In this document: positions 17,642 to 27,125 of the stretch, piece after piece | How the letters are laid out: every line of letters starts with the position of its first letter | Numbering within the stretch: position 1 is the first letter of the stretch | NCBI GenBank assembly: GCA_017615125.1 | Contig: JAGAAS010000038.1 | Location: forward strand, 1-53,817 | Reading direction: 5' to 3' | Origin: Bacteroidaceae bacterium | GTDB lineage: Bacteria; Bacteroidota; Bacteroidia; Bacteroidales; Bacteroidaceae | DNA length: 53,817 bases | Translations under genes and position numbers: made by a program | Notes under the pieces: generated by a model | The model's input: only the letters and a program-made list of their open reading frames with translations | Database searches by the model: none | What the model was told of the DNA's origin: nothing

Positions 17642-20600
17642 ATGAAAATATATAAGTATATTCTCACAGCCGTTATGTGCCTGCTGGCGTCCGGCACTTT
17701 CGCACAGACGCGTATCTCAGGTAACGTCAGCGACGACTTTGGTCCAATGATGGCAGTAAACGTCGTTGAATTAGACAAAGACAATCGTATCGTTGAACAT
17801 GCCACAACCGACTTCGACGGAAACTTCGTTATGCTGGTCAAGAACACCAAGGATAAGCTGAAGATTTCGTACGTAGGTTACAAGGAGCAAGTGCTCGAAA
17901 TTGGCACACGCACCGTGTTCAACATCAAGATGAAAGACGACAACCAACTCGATGTGGTTGAAATTACAGCCAAGCCCCGTAGCGATACCAACGGATTGAA
18001 CATCCTCGAACGAGAAGTATCTGTGGCAAAGCAGACTTTCAACATGAGCGAGATGGAAGGTCTTTCGTTCCAGTCTGTTGACGAAGCTCTTCAGGGACAG
18101 ATTGCCGGTCTGGACATCGTGTTCAACTCGGGTGACCTCGGTAGCGGCACGCAGATGCGTTTGCGTGGTACTTCCACTATCAACGGTAATGCCGAGCCTC
18201 TGATTGTCGTAAACGGTAACATCTTTGAAATGCCTTCGGGACAGGAGGACTTCGACTTCTCTACTGCCAACGAAGAGTCATTCGCCCAGCTGCTGACGGT
18301 CAACCCCGAAGACATCGAGAGCATCGAAGTACTGAAAGATGCTTCCGCCTGCGCCATTTGGGGTTCTCGTGGTTCGAATGGTGTCATCCAGATTAAGACG
18401 AAACGTGGTACCCGTGGTAAGACACGCGTAACCTATAGTTATCGTTACTCTAACAGCTGGCTGCCAAAGGGACTGAACCTTCTGAATGGTGACAACTACA
18501 CGATGTTGCTGAAAGAGGAACACTTCAACCCCCGCCAGAGTAGCACAGCATCTGATGCAGAGGAGTTGAACTACAACCCCACTTTCTCAGAGTATGAGAA
18601 CTACAACAACAACACCGACTGGGTTTCGGCCATCAGTCAGCACGGACAGACTCACGACCACAACATCTCCCTCACGGGAGGTGGCGACCGTGCTACATTC
18701 CGCGTCAGCGGTGCCTACTATCACCAGACAGGTTCGGTGATTAAGCAGGAGTTAGACCGTCTTTCTACTCGTATGGCACTTGACTATTTCGTCAGCGACC
18801 GTATCAAGGTTTCTTCTGACTTTGCCCTTACCTATACCGACAATCCCTCGAACTATTCCGGTCTACTTTCGGCAGCACAGATTATTATGCCGAACATGAG
18901 CATCTTTGCCCAAGACCCGCAAGGCAACGACACTCAGGACTATTACATCATGCTGCAGACCGCAAGCTCTATTTTCGACAACAACCAGAAGACGACTCTC
19001 AACCCTGTTGCTGTCGGTAATCTGGCTTGGAAGAACACGAAGAGCTACCGCATCACGCCGCAGATCTCTATGGACTACAACCTGCTGGGATTAAATAACG
19101 ACGAGACGCAGCTCAAGTATTATGGTATGGTCTACATGGATTATGCAACAACCGCAGATGCAGACTACTTCCCCATCTCTCTTTCCACAAAGGGATGGAC
19201 CGATAGCGGCAACAACAAGAGTTCAACCAGCGACAACAAAACATTGTCGTTCAACACACGTCATCGTCTGAACTTTACGCCTCACTTCTCGAACGAGAAG
19301 CACTTCTTCACGATGATGGGACAATGGGAAATGACGATTGGTAACGGTTCAAGCCAGGGTGCAAGCTCGTATGGCATACCTACCCACATCACCAGCCCGA
19401 CAACTGGCTCCTATTTGTCAACCAGTTCCACCAGCACCTGGCAATGGCGTTCGATGGCTATGTCGTTCTCTGCCGTTTATTCCTACATGGGCGGACGTTA
19501 TAGTGCTACTGCCACTCTGCGTCGCGACGGCTCAACCAAGTTCGGTGCAGCACACAAATGGGGCAACTTCCCGGGCTTCTCCGTTCGTTGGAACATCGTC
19601 GATGAACCTTGGATGAAATGGTCTCGTGAAAAAGCCAAATTGTCCATGCTCTCCATCCGTTCCGGTGTCGGTCAGTCTGGTTCACAGCCTGGAAGCGAAT
19701 ACCTACATTACACCGTCTATGGTGAGGCTGGTAAGTACATGGATATGACCGCAATGCAGCAAGGCGGTCTTCGACTCACCGACCTCAAGTGGGCAAGAAA
19801 GACTGAAACAAACGTCGGTACGGATATCGGATTCTTCGACGACCGACTCACAGCAGACGTGAATGTTTACTGGAACAACACCACCGACCAGTTGATGAAT
19901 AACTACAACATTCCATCCTCGAATGGTTACACAAGCCTTGCCTATCGCAACACGGGTACCGTAAGCAATCATGGTTGGGAATTAACCGTCAACGGTAATA
20001 AATTCATCAAGATTGGGGACTTCTCCATGAACTGCTACGTGAATGTCGGCCAGAACTTCAACCGCATTGAAGAAATGGAGGAAACCATCTTGAGCAACCA
20101 GAACGAAGATTACAACTTCAGCAATAGCAAATACCTGGGACGAATTCAGGTACACAATCCTCTGGGCTCCTTCTACGGATTCCACTATCTGGGCGTGTAT
20201 GAATATAGCTACAAGAACTGGGAGAAAGCTTTGGCCAAGTTGGATGATCCCGACTACACTCCCAGCCGTATCGTAGCCTACGAGAAAGACGCATTAGGAA
20301 ATGCCACTACTCCCATTTATGGAGCCAGCTGTCCTATTGCATACGATGATGAAGGTAAAGTTATCTATGGTGCCAACGGTAAGCCGCTTCAGATGGTATT
20401 CGGCTATGAAGAAGGTTCTTCCATCTACTCCTTCCGCGGAGGTGACGCCATCTACGAGGATATCAACCACGATGGTAACATCAACGAACTTGACATCGTC
20501 TACCTCGGCAACTCCAACCCTGCTGCACAAGGAGGTTTCGGTTTAACCTTCATGTACAAGCGCTTGCAGCTTAAGACTCAGTTCACCTATCGCTATGGCG

Positions 20601-21007
20601 TAGACGTTGTCAATGCTGCGCGAATGAACGTAGAGAATATGTACACCAACAACAACCAGAGTATCGCCGTTAACTGGCGCTGGCGCAAAGAAGGCGACCA
20701 GACTTTGATGCCGCGTGCATTGTACAATACCGGTTACAATTTCTTGGGTAGCGACAGATATGTGGAAGATGCTTCCTATGTACGTTTCTCTTACCTGCAG
20801 CTTTCATATAGCTTCGATCCTCAGTTCGTGAAGAAGCTCCGCCTTAACAGCCTCTATCTCTCTGGCTCTGCCAACAACTTGTTCGTATGGTCTAACTATA
20901 CAGGTCTTGATCCTGAGATTCCTGTCGGAGGATGGGGTTGCGCAACTGACAATTCAAAGACTCCGCGTTCAAAATCGTTTACGCTGGCTCTTACTGTCGG
21001 ATTCTAA
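17642..21007 (+). CDS. SusC/RagA-family TonB-dependent outer-membrane transporter
   Basis: A 1121-residue protein with a signal peptide ending near TFAQ. A carboxypeptidase-regulatory-like domain covers about 22-100 (ISGNVSDDFGPMMAVNVVEL). The plug domain covers about 115-265 (IAGLDIVFNSGDLGSG, LRGTSTINGNAEPLIVV, IEVLKDASACAIWGSRG, GVIQIKTKRG), and a long beta-barrel with aromatic C-terminus (TLALTVGF) follows. It imports a ligand captured by its SusD partner, using TonB energy. The barrel has normal SusC length. It is followed after 29 bp by susD. No hybrid two-component or ECF sigma regulator is adjacent. Confidence 0.92.
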   Translation: MKIYKYILTAVMCLLASGTFAQTRISGNVSDDFGPMMAVNVVELDKDNRIVEHATTDFDGNFVMLVKNTKDKLKISYVGYKEQVLEIGTRTVFNIKMKDDNQLDVVEITAKPRSDTNGLNILEREVSVAKQTFNMSEMEGLSFQSVDEALQGQIAGLDIVFNSGDLGSGTQMRLRGTSTINGNAEPLIVVNGNIFEMPSGQEDFDFSTANEESFAQLLTVNPEDIESIEVLKDASACAIWGSRGSNGVIQIKTKRGTRGKTRVTYSYRYSNSWLPKGLNLLNGDNYTMLLKEEHFNPRQSSTASDAEELNYNPTFSEYENYNNNTDWVSAISQHGQTHDHNISLTGGGDRATFRVSGAYYHQTGSVIKQELDRLSTRMALDYFVSDRIKVSSDFALTYTDNPSNYSGLLSAAQIIMPNMSIFAQDPQGNDTQDYYIMLQTASSIFDNNQKTTLNPVAVGNLAWKNTKSYRITPQISMDYNLLGLNNDETQLKYYGMVYMDYATTADADYFPISLSTKGWTDSGNNKSSTSDNKTLSFNTRHRLNFTPHFSNEKHFFTMMGQWEMTIGNGSSQGASSYGIPTHITSPTTGSYLSTSSTSTWQWRSMAMSFSAVYSYMGGRYSATATLRRDGSTKFGAAHKWGNFPGFSVRWNIVDEPWMKWSREKAKLSMLSIRSGVGQSGSQPGSEYLHYTVYGEAGKYMDMTAMQQGGLRLTDLKWARKTETNVGTDIGFFDDRLTADVNVYWNNTTDQLMNNYNIPSSNGYTSLAYRNTGTVSNHGWELTVNGNKFIKIGDFSMNCYVNVGQNFNRIEEMEETILSNQNEDYNFSNSKYLGRIQVHNPLGSFYGFHYLGVYEYSYKNWEKALAKLDDPDYTPSRIVAYEKDALGNATTPIYGASCPIAYDDEGKVIYGANGKPLQMVFGYEEGSSIYSFRGGDAIYEDINHDGNINELDIVYLGNSNPAAQGGFGLTFMYKRLQLKTQFTYRYGVDVVNAARMNVENMYTNNNQSIAVNWRWRKEGDQTLMPRALYNTGYNFLGSDRYVEDASYVRFSYLQLSYSFDPQFVKKLRLNSLYLSGSANNLFVWSNYTGLDPEIPVGGWGCATDNSKTPRSKSFTLALTVGF

Positions 21008-21036
21008 AAAACGCCTTCTATTATATAAATATTTAA

Positions 21037-22806
21037 ATGAAAGGAACAATGAAACATTCATTCAAAATATTTTCCATTGCAGCCGTAGTAACTATGGCCC
21101 TGATGATGTCGGGATGTCAGGACTTCCTTACCATCTATCCTACAGACAAGGTGGTTCTTGAGAATTACTGGAAAAACAAGAACGACGTTGAAACAATGGT
21201 TGCCAACAGCTATCGCAAATTGGCAGAGAATGACTTTATTACCCGCCTTTTGGTATGGGGAGAACTGCGCTCCGACGATGTATGCGAAGGCAGCAACCTT
21301 GGTACAGAGCTGAAATATATCAACGATGCCAACCTGCTCCCAACCAACTCCTATTGCTCATGGGAGATTTTCTACTCGGCCATCAACAATTGCAACATTG
21401 TCATGAAATTCGCCCCAACGGTGCTTGAGGAAGACCCCGACTTCACGCAGGGCGATATGGATGTAATTCGCGGTGAGATGTTAGCCATCCGCGCATTGTG
21501 CCATTTCTATCTGGTTCGTACCTTCCGTGATATACCTCTCTTGAAAGAAGCTATGGTGGACGACACTCAGGACTTGTTCCAAGACCAGGTTCCTCCTCTT
21601 GAAGCACTTGACTTCATCTTGGAAGACCTCTACGAAGCAGAAGGACTTGTGATGACCTCTGGTGCATACGCTGACCTTAACTACAACAAGGGACGCATCA
21701 CGGCAGATGCAGTACGCGCAATGATTGCAGACGTAATGCTTTGGAAAGCAGCCTTCACGCAGTACAAGAACAAAAGCGACGGAAGTGATTGCTATGAGTA
21801 CTACACCACCTGTATCAACTACTGCGAGCGTATCATCAACGACCGTAATAATTATATAGAGGAGTATGAGAAGAAGAACAACAACGGACGTGTCACGAGC
21901 GGAGGAGAAGGGGCTGGAAATCCTTCAGTCATTGGATACCCGCTTAACACATATCCTCAAATGATGGGTATGTCGAGTGATACCGATCCCTATTCTTCTC
22001 TCTTCGGCGAGGACCAAAACGACCTTAAAGAAAGTATCTTCGAGATTCAAGGACATATAAACAACAATCCTCATTACGCCACTAATCAATTATATGGTTA
22101 CCAGAATAATGCTGCCCTATTCAATGCCACCAGCCTGCTGGGTGGACAAGGAACGGACATCAATCTCTATAAGAAGACTGACTTGAGACGTTACTCCTAT
22201 ACGAAAGAGGGAGGAGAAGAAGACGTATATAATGTTGCAAAATACACGCAAACAAATGTTAATTATACGACGACCAGCAATCCTCCTTACAAGACCAGCT
22301 ACACTCCTCGTCAGACCAATAGTGACGGTAGTTCTTCCACTAACTGGATTGTCTATCGTATAACAGACGTCATGCTGATGGAAGCCGAAGCTCTTGCTTT
22401 GCGTAACGACACCACGTTGGGCGACGAAGCCAAAGCATTCAAGCTGGTAAAGGCAACATACTATCGTTCCAATCCTCCAGCCGTTAAGGTTGCTCGTGCT
22501 GACTCTATTAACTTGAACAATGGTATCGTTCCTTTGGTTCGTGATGAACGCCAGCGTGAACTTTGCTTTGAAGGCAAGCGTTGGTACGACCTGGTTCGTT
22601 GGGCTCTTCGCGACGGAAACACCACATCCATGTTGAACGAACTGGTTTCACGCAAATATGAAACCAATCAGAATGCAGTAAAGAGCAAGATGGCTAACAT
22701 CGACAAGCTCTTCTTCCCTATCTCTGAAAGTCAGATTAAGACCAGCAATGGACACCTGAAGCAGAATCCTTCGTACAATACGGAAGATGTTTATCAGAAA
22801 AACTAA
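21037..22806 (+). CDS. SusD/RagB-family outer-membrane lipoprotein
   Basis: A 589-residue lipoprotein with a lipobox ending at C27 (MMSGCQDFLTIYPTD), the typical SusD opening. A second ATG at 21049 would give a neater signal peptide; the upstream start is given here. The family hallmarks YWKNKNDVETMVANSYR and GEMLAIRALCHFYLVRTF are present, and the C-terminal region with QRELCFEGKRWYDLVRW is classic. It caps the SusC barrel and binds the substrate. The partner is the preceding susC, and the downstream FAS1 gene starts after 12 bp. Confidence 0.92.
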   Translation: MKGTMKHSFKIFSIAAVVTMALMMSGCQDFLTIYPTDKVVLENYWKNKNDVETMVANSYRKLAENDFITRLLVWGELRSDDVCEGSNLGTELKYINDANLLPTNSYCSWEIFYSAINNCNIVMKFAPTVLEEDPDFTQGDMDVIRGEMLAIRALCHFYLVRTFRDIPLLKEAMVDDTQDLFQDQVPPLEALDFILEDLYEAEGLVMTSGAYADLNYNKGRITADAVRAMIADVMLWKAAFTQYKNKSDGSDCYEYYTTCINYCERIINDRNNYIEEYEKKNNNGRVTSGGEGAGNPSVIGYPLNTYPQMMGMSSDTDPYSSLFGEDQNDLKESIFEIQGHINNNPHYATNQLYGYQNNAALFNATSLLGGQGTDINLYKKTDLRRYSYTKEGGEEDVYNVAKYTQTNVNYTTTSNPPYKTSYTPRQTNSDGSSSTNWIVYRITDVMLMEAEALALRNDTTLGDEAKAFKLVKATYYRSNPPAVKVARADSINLNNGIVPLVRDERQRELCFEGKRWYDLVRWALRDGNTTSMLNELVSRKYETNQNAVKSKMANIDKLFFPISESQIKTSNGHLKQNPSYNTEDVYQKN

Positions 22807-22818
22807 AAATTTATTATC

Positions 22819-24945
22819 GTGAAAACGAAACGTTTCTCCCAAATAAGAAAGACAATAGGCTCAACCATTCTGGTTGCTGCCTTGATGATGCTATTCGGTT
22901 GTCGAGAAGAAATCGACACCAGCAACCGCTATACATTTGTGGGAAACACGGTTGCAAGCTTCCTAGAGGAGCATGAAGACTTATATGGAGATTTCATCTA
23001 CATCCTGAAACGCGGTGAGAAATGGAACCTAATGAAAGCATACGGAACATACACCTGCTTTGCTCCAACCAACGATGCAATTGAACGATATCTGAAAGAA
23101 CAGGATTCCATCTACTGGGATTCAAAGGCGCGTCACGATGCGGATGGGAAGACGAAGATTAAATGGACAGGGATCACTTCTCCCAAATTGGAAGACATGT
23201 CAGACTCCATGTGTACCATCGTTGCTCAGACGCATATTCTCCCTGCCACATATCTCACGACAGAGATGGAAGGAGATATCGTTCCAACCATGAACCTCAA
23301 CGACCGTTATCTGACAATGACCTATGGCGTGGATTCATTGCTGAAGAGCATTCTTTACATCAATGGGGCACAAGTCATTGCTGCTGACGAGGAAGTGGAG
23401 AACGGAGTCGTACACACTCTCTCCGCTGTGATGAATCCTTCGTCAGAAACAGTTCCCACTATTATTGAGAATATGAAGTTCCTCTCCATCTTCTCTGAGG
23501 CGCTGGATGTGACTGGTTTGACCGATAAGTTGCAAGCCTATAAGGATTATTCTTATACCGACGGAGATAAAGTAACTGTAAACATTTATAATGATCGTTT
23601 CAATGTACCCTACCCGCCAAGTCGGTATTACGGCTTTACTGCCTTCGTCGAGCCAGATTCCGTATACCAAGCTGCGGGAATATACAGCATAGACGATTTA
23701 TATAAGCAATGTAAGATTTGGTATCCGAATGCAACCGATCCAGACTTCAAGAGTGAGAACAATGCGCTGCACAAGTTCATCTCCTATCACCTGCTGGATC
23801 GCAAACTGCTCTACTCTCGTCTTACTTGCTACAAAATCACTTGCGGAGGCTACTTCAATTCGGAATCTGTCTTTCTGACTCGTGCAGACCGTTACGATTA
23901 TTTCGAAACCATGCAAGGAACGTTGCTGAAGGTTATTCGTCCACTCAGCAATGCTACTCGTGGCATCTGCGATGACGGAGTAGAACGTTCATACAACCAA
24001 TGCATTTTCTTGAATTATACGAATGATCCAGATGTGCTTTCTGCTAGTACAGGTGCATTCAATGTAACATGCGGTCCAAGAAACGTTCCCGTTAATATCC
24101 GCGTTATGGATCCGTCTGTGGTTTCAAGTGACAAAGTCAAATACCCCAACTTCTTACAGGAAGCGCTCAATGGTTCCATCCATCTTATAGACCACTTCTT
24201 GGTTTATGATGAGGACGTGATGTCGGGTTTTGTACTTAACGGCATCATCCGCATCGATTTCTCTTCGATTGCTCCCGAATACACCAATAACAATATTCGC
24301 TGGAGCGATGGAAAAGGTATAACTTTTGCAGACAGAGGAGACTATGAGTTCTATATTCCTGGCACATATAGCGACCGAATCAAATACAATCACGACAAAG
24401 CTCGCTTGTATTATCTGAGCCCGCACAACAGTTGGACAAACTATATGGGCGACGAGTGTATGTGCATAGGCCCTATCGACATTAGCTATCGTCTGCCGCA
24501 CGTTCCTCCTGGGACCTACGAGATGCGCTTCGGCTATCAAGGTATACCCCAAAGAGGAATATCCCAGTTCTATTTCGACGATGAGATTACAGGCATCCCT
24601 GTAGACCTACGATTAAGTGCAAGGGAGAATCCACGTGTCGGCTGGGTTTCGGATGCCCAGACAGATGACAATGGAGTCGTCAACGACAAGCAAATGAAGA
24701 ACCGCGGCTTCCTGAAGGGTAGCACCCAATATAATGCCTACGGTCATTTGGCCCGTCATGAACCAACGGTTATCCGTGTTGTGCTGACGACGAAATACCT
24801 TGACGGAGGAGATCATTGGTTCCGTGCCAAGAACGTCAATGAATCAGACGACGGACTAGACCAGTTCATGCACGACTATATTGAGTTTGTCCCTGTCGGA
24901 TGGCTTCGAAACGAAAACATCTCTCTTGAAGAGAAACGAAAATAA
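22819..24945 (+). CDS. FAS1-domain lipoprotein, paralogue 1 of 3
   Basis: A 708-residue lipoprotein starting at GTG (22819), 12 bp after susD, with a lipobox ending at C28 (MMLFGC). The FAS1 domain at about 35-205 has the H1-like motif YTCFAPTNDAIERYL and the H2-like NGVVHTLSAVMNPS. A second FAS1-like region covers about 215-475 (FLSIFSEALDVTGL, NALHKFISYHLL, NGSIHLIDHFLVY). The C-terminal 230 residues are beta-rich (DDEITGIPVDLRL, VPVGWLRNENISLEEKRK) and shared with the next two genes. It is probably a surface adhesion or ligand-binding accessory to SusCD. Confidence 0.8.
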   Translation: MKTKRFSQIRKTIGSTILVAALMMLFGCREEIDTSNRYTFVGNTVASFLEEHEDLYGDFIYILKRGEKWNLMKAYGTYTCFAPTNDAIERYLKEQDSIYWDSKARHDADGKTKIKWTGITSPKLEDMSDSMCTIVAQTHILPATYLTTEMEGDIVPTMNLNDRYLTMTYGVDSLLKSILYINGAQVIAADEEVENGVVHTLSAVMNPSSETVPTIIENMKFLSIFSEALDVTGLTDKLQAYKDYSYTDGDKVTVNIYNDRFNVPYPPSRYYGFTAFVEPDSVYQAAGIYSIDDLYKQCKIWYPNATDPDFKSENNALHKFISYHLLDRKLLYSRLTCYKITCGGYFNSESVFLTRADRYDYFETMQGTLLKVIRPLSNATRGICDDGVERSYNQCIFLNYTNDPDVLSASTGAFNVTCGPRNVPVNIRVMDPSVVSSDKVKYPNFLQEALNGSIHLIDHFLVYDEDVMSGFVLNGIIRIDFSSIAPEYTNNNIRWSDGKGITFADRGDYEFYIPGTYSDRIKYNHDKARLYYLSPHNSWTNYMGDECMCIGPIDISYRLPHVPPGTYEMRFGYQGIPQRGISQFYFDDEITGIPVDLRLSARENPRVGWVSDAQTDDNGVVNDKQMKNRGFLKGSTQYNAYGHLARHEPTVIRVVLTTKYLDGGDHWFRAKNVNESDDGLDQFMHDYIEFVPVGWLRNENISLEEKRK

Positions 24946-24963
24946 CAAGCAAACGAAAAGAAA

Positions 24964-27015
24964 ATGAGAAAACGGTTCCTTTCCATAGCCTTGAGTGCTC
25001 TCCTTGTGGCATTTGGCTTAACGGTATTCAGCTGTGTCGATGAAATTGACACCAGCAACCGCTATACCTTCACGGGACACACCGTCGCAAGTTTCCTCGA
25101 AGAACATAGTGATCTGTACAGCAGTTTCATCACCATTCTCAACCGAGGAGGCAAGATGAACCTGTTGAAAGCCTATGGAACGTACACCTGCTTTGCTCCT
25201 ACCAACGATGCAGTTGAACGCTTTTTGATAGAACAAGACTCTATCTATAAGGCCTCATTGCTTCCCGGCTCTAAAAAAGTTGTCTGGACGGGTGTCACCT
25301 CACCCAGGCTCGAGGATCTGTCGGATTCAATGTGTACTGTCATCTCGCAGACTCACATCCTCCCCGCCACGTATCTCACGACGGAAATGGAAGGCGACGT
25401 CATCCCGACGATGAACCTGAACGACAGATATCTGACAATGACTTACGGAGTGGATGAAAACCAAAATGCAGTTCTTTATATCAATGGTGCTAAAGTGATT
25501 GTCCTTGACGAAGAAGTGGAAAACGGCGTCGTGCATACGATTGCAGATGTCATGAACCCCTCTTCCAATACCGTTTCTGCTCAGATCGAGAGCATGAAGT
25601 TCCTCTCATTGTTCTCCGAGGCGCTGGAAAAGACAGGACTTGACAACAAGCTTCAGGACTACAAGGACTACAGCTACACCGAAGGCAACAAACGAGGCAT
25701 AGGCATTTACGGAGACGTAACTGTTCCCTACCCTCTGAACCGCTACTTCGGCTTCACGGCTTTCTGCGAGACAGACCAGACGTTCAACGATTTAGGCATC
25801 TACAATCTGGACGACTTGTATAAAAAATGCAAAGAGTGGTATCCAAAAGCTACCGATCCTGACTTTACAAGCGAGGACAATGCACTCAACAAGTTCATCT
25901 CCTATCATTTAGTAAACAAGAAACTGTTGTACTCCCGACTCGTCTGCTACAACATCAAGGTAATGGGAATCTACAATTCCGAGTCAAACTATCCCAAGCG
26001 TGCCGACAGATACGAGTATTACGAGACGTTGCAAGGGACATTGTTGAAGGTGACAAGGCCTATCAGCAATGCAGCCTACTCGACGGACCTGCTTATCAAC
26101 TACACGCCGATGCTCTCAAATTCCGCAGATCCCTATCAAGTCGAGTACAACGGGATACCTGTCAACATCAAGATTCTTGATCCTACTGATGTGAAAGCCG
26201 ACACAACGCATTACAAAGGATTCACACAAGAGGCGCTTAACGGCTCCATCCACCTTATTGCCCACCCGCTCATCTATAACGAAGATGTGATGGCAGGTTA
26301 TGTGCTGAACGAAATCATGCGCTTCGACTTCTCATCATTGCTTCCAGAGCTGACGAACAACGACATCCGCTGGACATCCGGCAACAATGTGGTGTTTGGC
26401 ACGAGGGGCGACTACGAATTCTACCTGCCTGACGGCTACTGCAAGAATTCGATTTATAATACAGCCGAAACTCGGCTCTACTATCTGAGTCCGCATACAT
26501 CCTGGGCCAACTATCAGGGAGACGAAATGATGTGCCTCGGAGCTTTCGATTTTGAATATCGCTTGCCGCACGTGCCAGCTGGGACATACGAAATCCGTAT
26601 GGGCTACTCAGCAAACGGAAACAGGCATATCGTTCAATTCTATGTAGATGACGAAATTGCCGGCATCCCAGTAGACCTCCGAATCACAGCCAATAATGCC
26701 ATCATCGGATGGGTTTCAGATGCCAATACCGATGATAACGGCGTCGCCAACGATAAGGAAATGAAGAACCGCGGATACCTTAAGGGTCCCACCACCTTCT
26801 ATTATGGAGGAAGCACCTTGGCTCGCAACTATAACGGAGACATCCGTAAGGTCATCACGACTAAATATTTAGGTACTGGTGATCATTGGATCCGCTTCAA
26901 GAATGTAAAAGAAGACGATGACGGAAAAGCCCAGTTCATGCACGACTACCTGGAGATAGTTCCTGTTGGCTGGTTACGCCGCGAAGACATCTCCTTAGAG
27001 GAAAAACGTAAATAA
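24964..27015 (+). CDS. FAS1-domain lipoprotein, paralogue 2 of 3
   Basis: A 683-residue lipoprotein with a lipobox ending at C24 (TVFSC). Its domain order matches its neighbours: CVDEIDTSNRYTF, FAS1 (YGTYTCFAPTNDAVERFL, NGVVHTIADVMNPS), a second FAS1-like region, and a beta-rich C-terminal domain ending VPVGWLRREDISLEEKRK. It begins 18 bp after paralogue 1 and arose by tandem duplication. It shares more of its C-terminal phrases with paralogue 3 (SANGNRHIVQFYVDDE, NRGYLKGPTT) than with paralogue 1. Confidence 0.8.
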   Translation: MRKRFLSIALSALLVAFGLTVFSCVDEIDTSNRYTFTGHTVASFLEEHSDLYSSFITILNRGGKMNLLKAYGTYTCFAPTNDAVERFLIEQDSIYKASLLPGSKKVVWTGVTSPRLEDLSDSMCTVISQTHILPATYLTTEMEGDVIPTMNLNDRYLTMTYGVDENQNAVLYINGAKVIVLDEEVENGVVHTIADVMNPSSNTVSAQIESMKFLSLFSEALEKTGLDNKLQDYKDYSYTEGNKRGIGIYGDVTVPYPLNRYFGFTAFCETDQTFNDLGIYNLDDLYKKCKEWYPKATDPDFTSEDNALNKFISYHLVNKKLLYSRLVCYNIKVMGIYNSESNYPKRADRYEYYETLQGTLLKVTRPISNAAYSTDLLINYTPMLSNSADPYQVEYNGIPVNIKILDPTDVKADTTHYKGFTQEALNGSIHLIAHPLIYNEDVMAGYVLNEIMRFDFSSLLPELTNNDIRWTSGNNVVFGTRGDYEFYLPDGYCKNSIYNTAETRLYYLSPHTSWANYQGDEMMCLGAFDFEYRLPHVPAGTYEIRMGYSANGNRHIVQFYVDDEIAGIPVDLRITANNAIIGWVSDANTDDNGVANDKEMKNRGYLKGPTTFYYGGSTLARNYNGDIRKVITTKYLGTGDHWIRFKNVKEDDDGKAQFMHDYLEIVPVGWLRREDISLEEKRK

Positions 27016-27045
27016 AAAATTATGTTCAAAGAATAAAAAATTTTC

Positions 27046-27095
27046 CCTTCTCCAAAAAAAATTATTCTTTCTTCATACGGCGAGATTCCTTCTCC
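27046..27095. repeat. Dispersed CATACGGCG element, copy 3, inside the FAS1 operon
   Basis: The 41 bases at 27046-27086 are identical to 7043-7083 and include TTCTTTCTTCATACGGCGAG. The trailing arm differs (CCTTCTCCAAAAA rather than AGAAAGAA). It fills most of the 110-bp gap between paralogues 2 and 3, whereas other gaps in this block are 12-50 bp. Confidence 0.8.
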
Positions 27096-27125
27096 AAAAA
27101 TTAATATAAAGAAATAAGGAAAACG

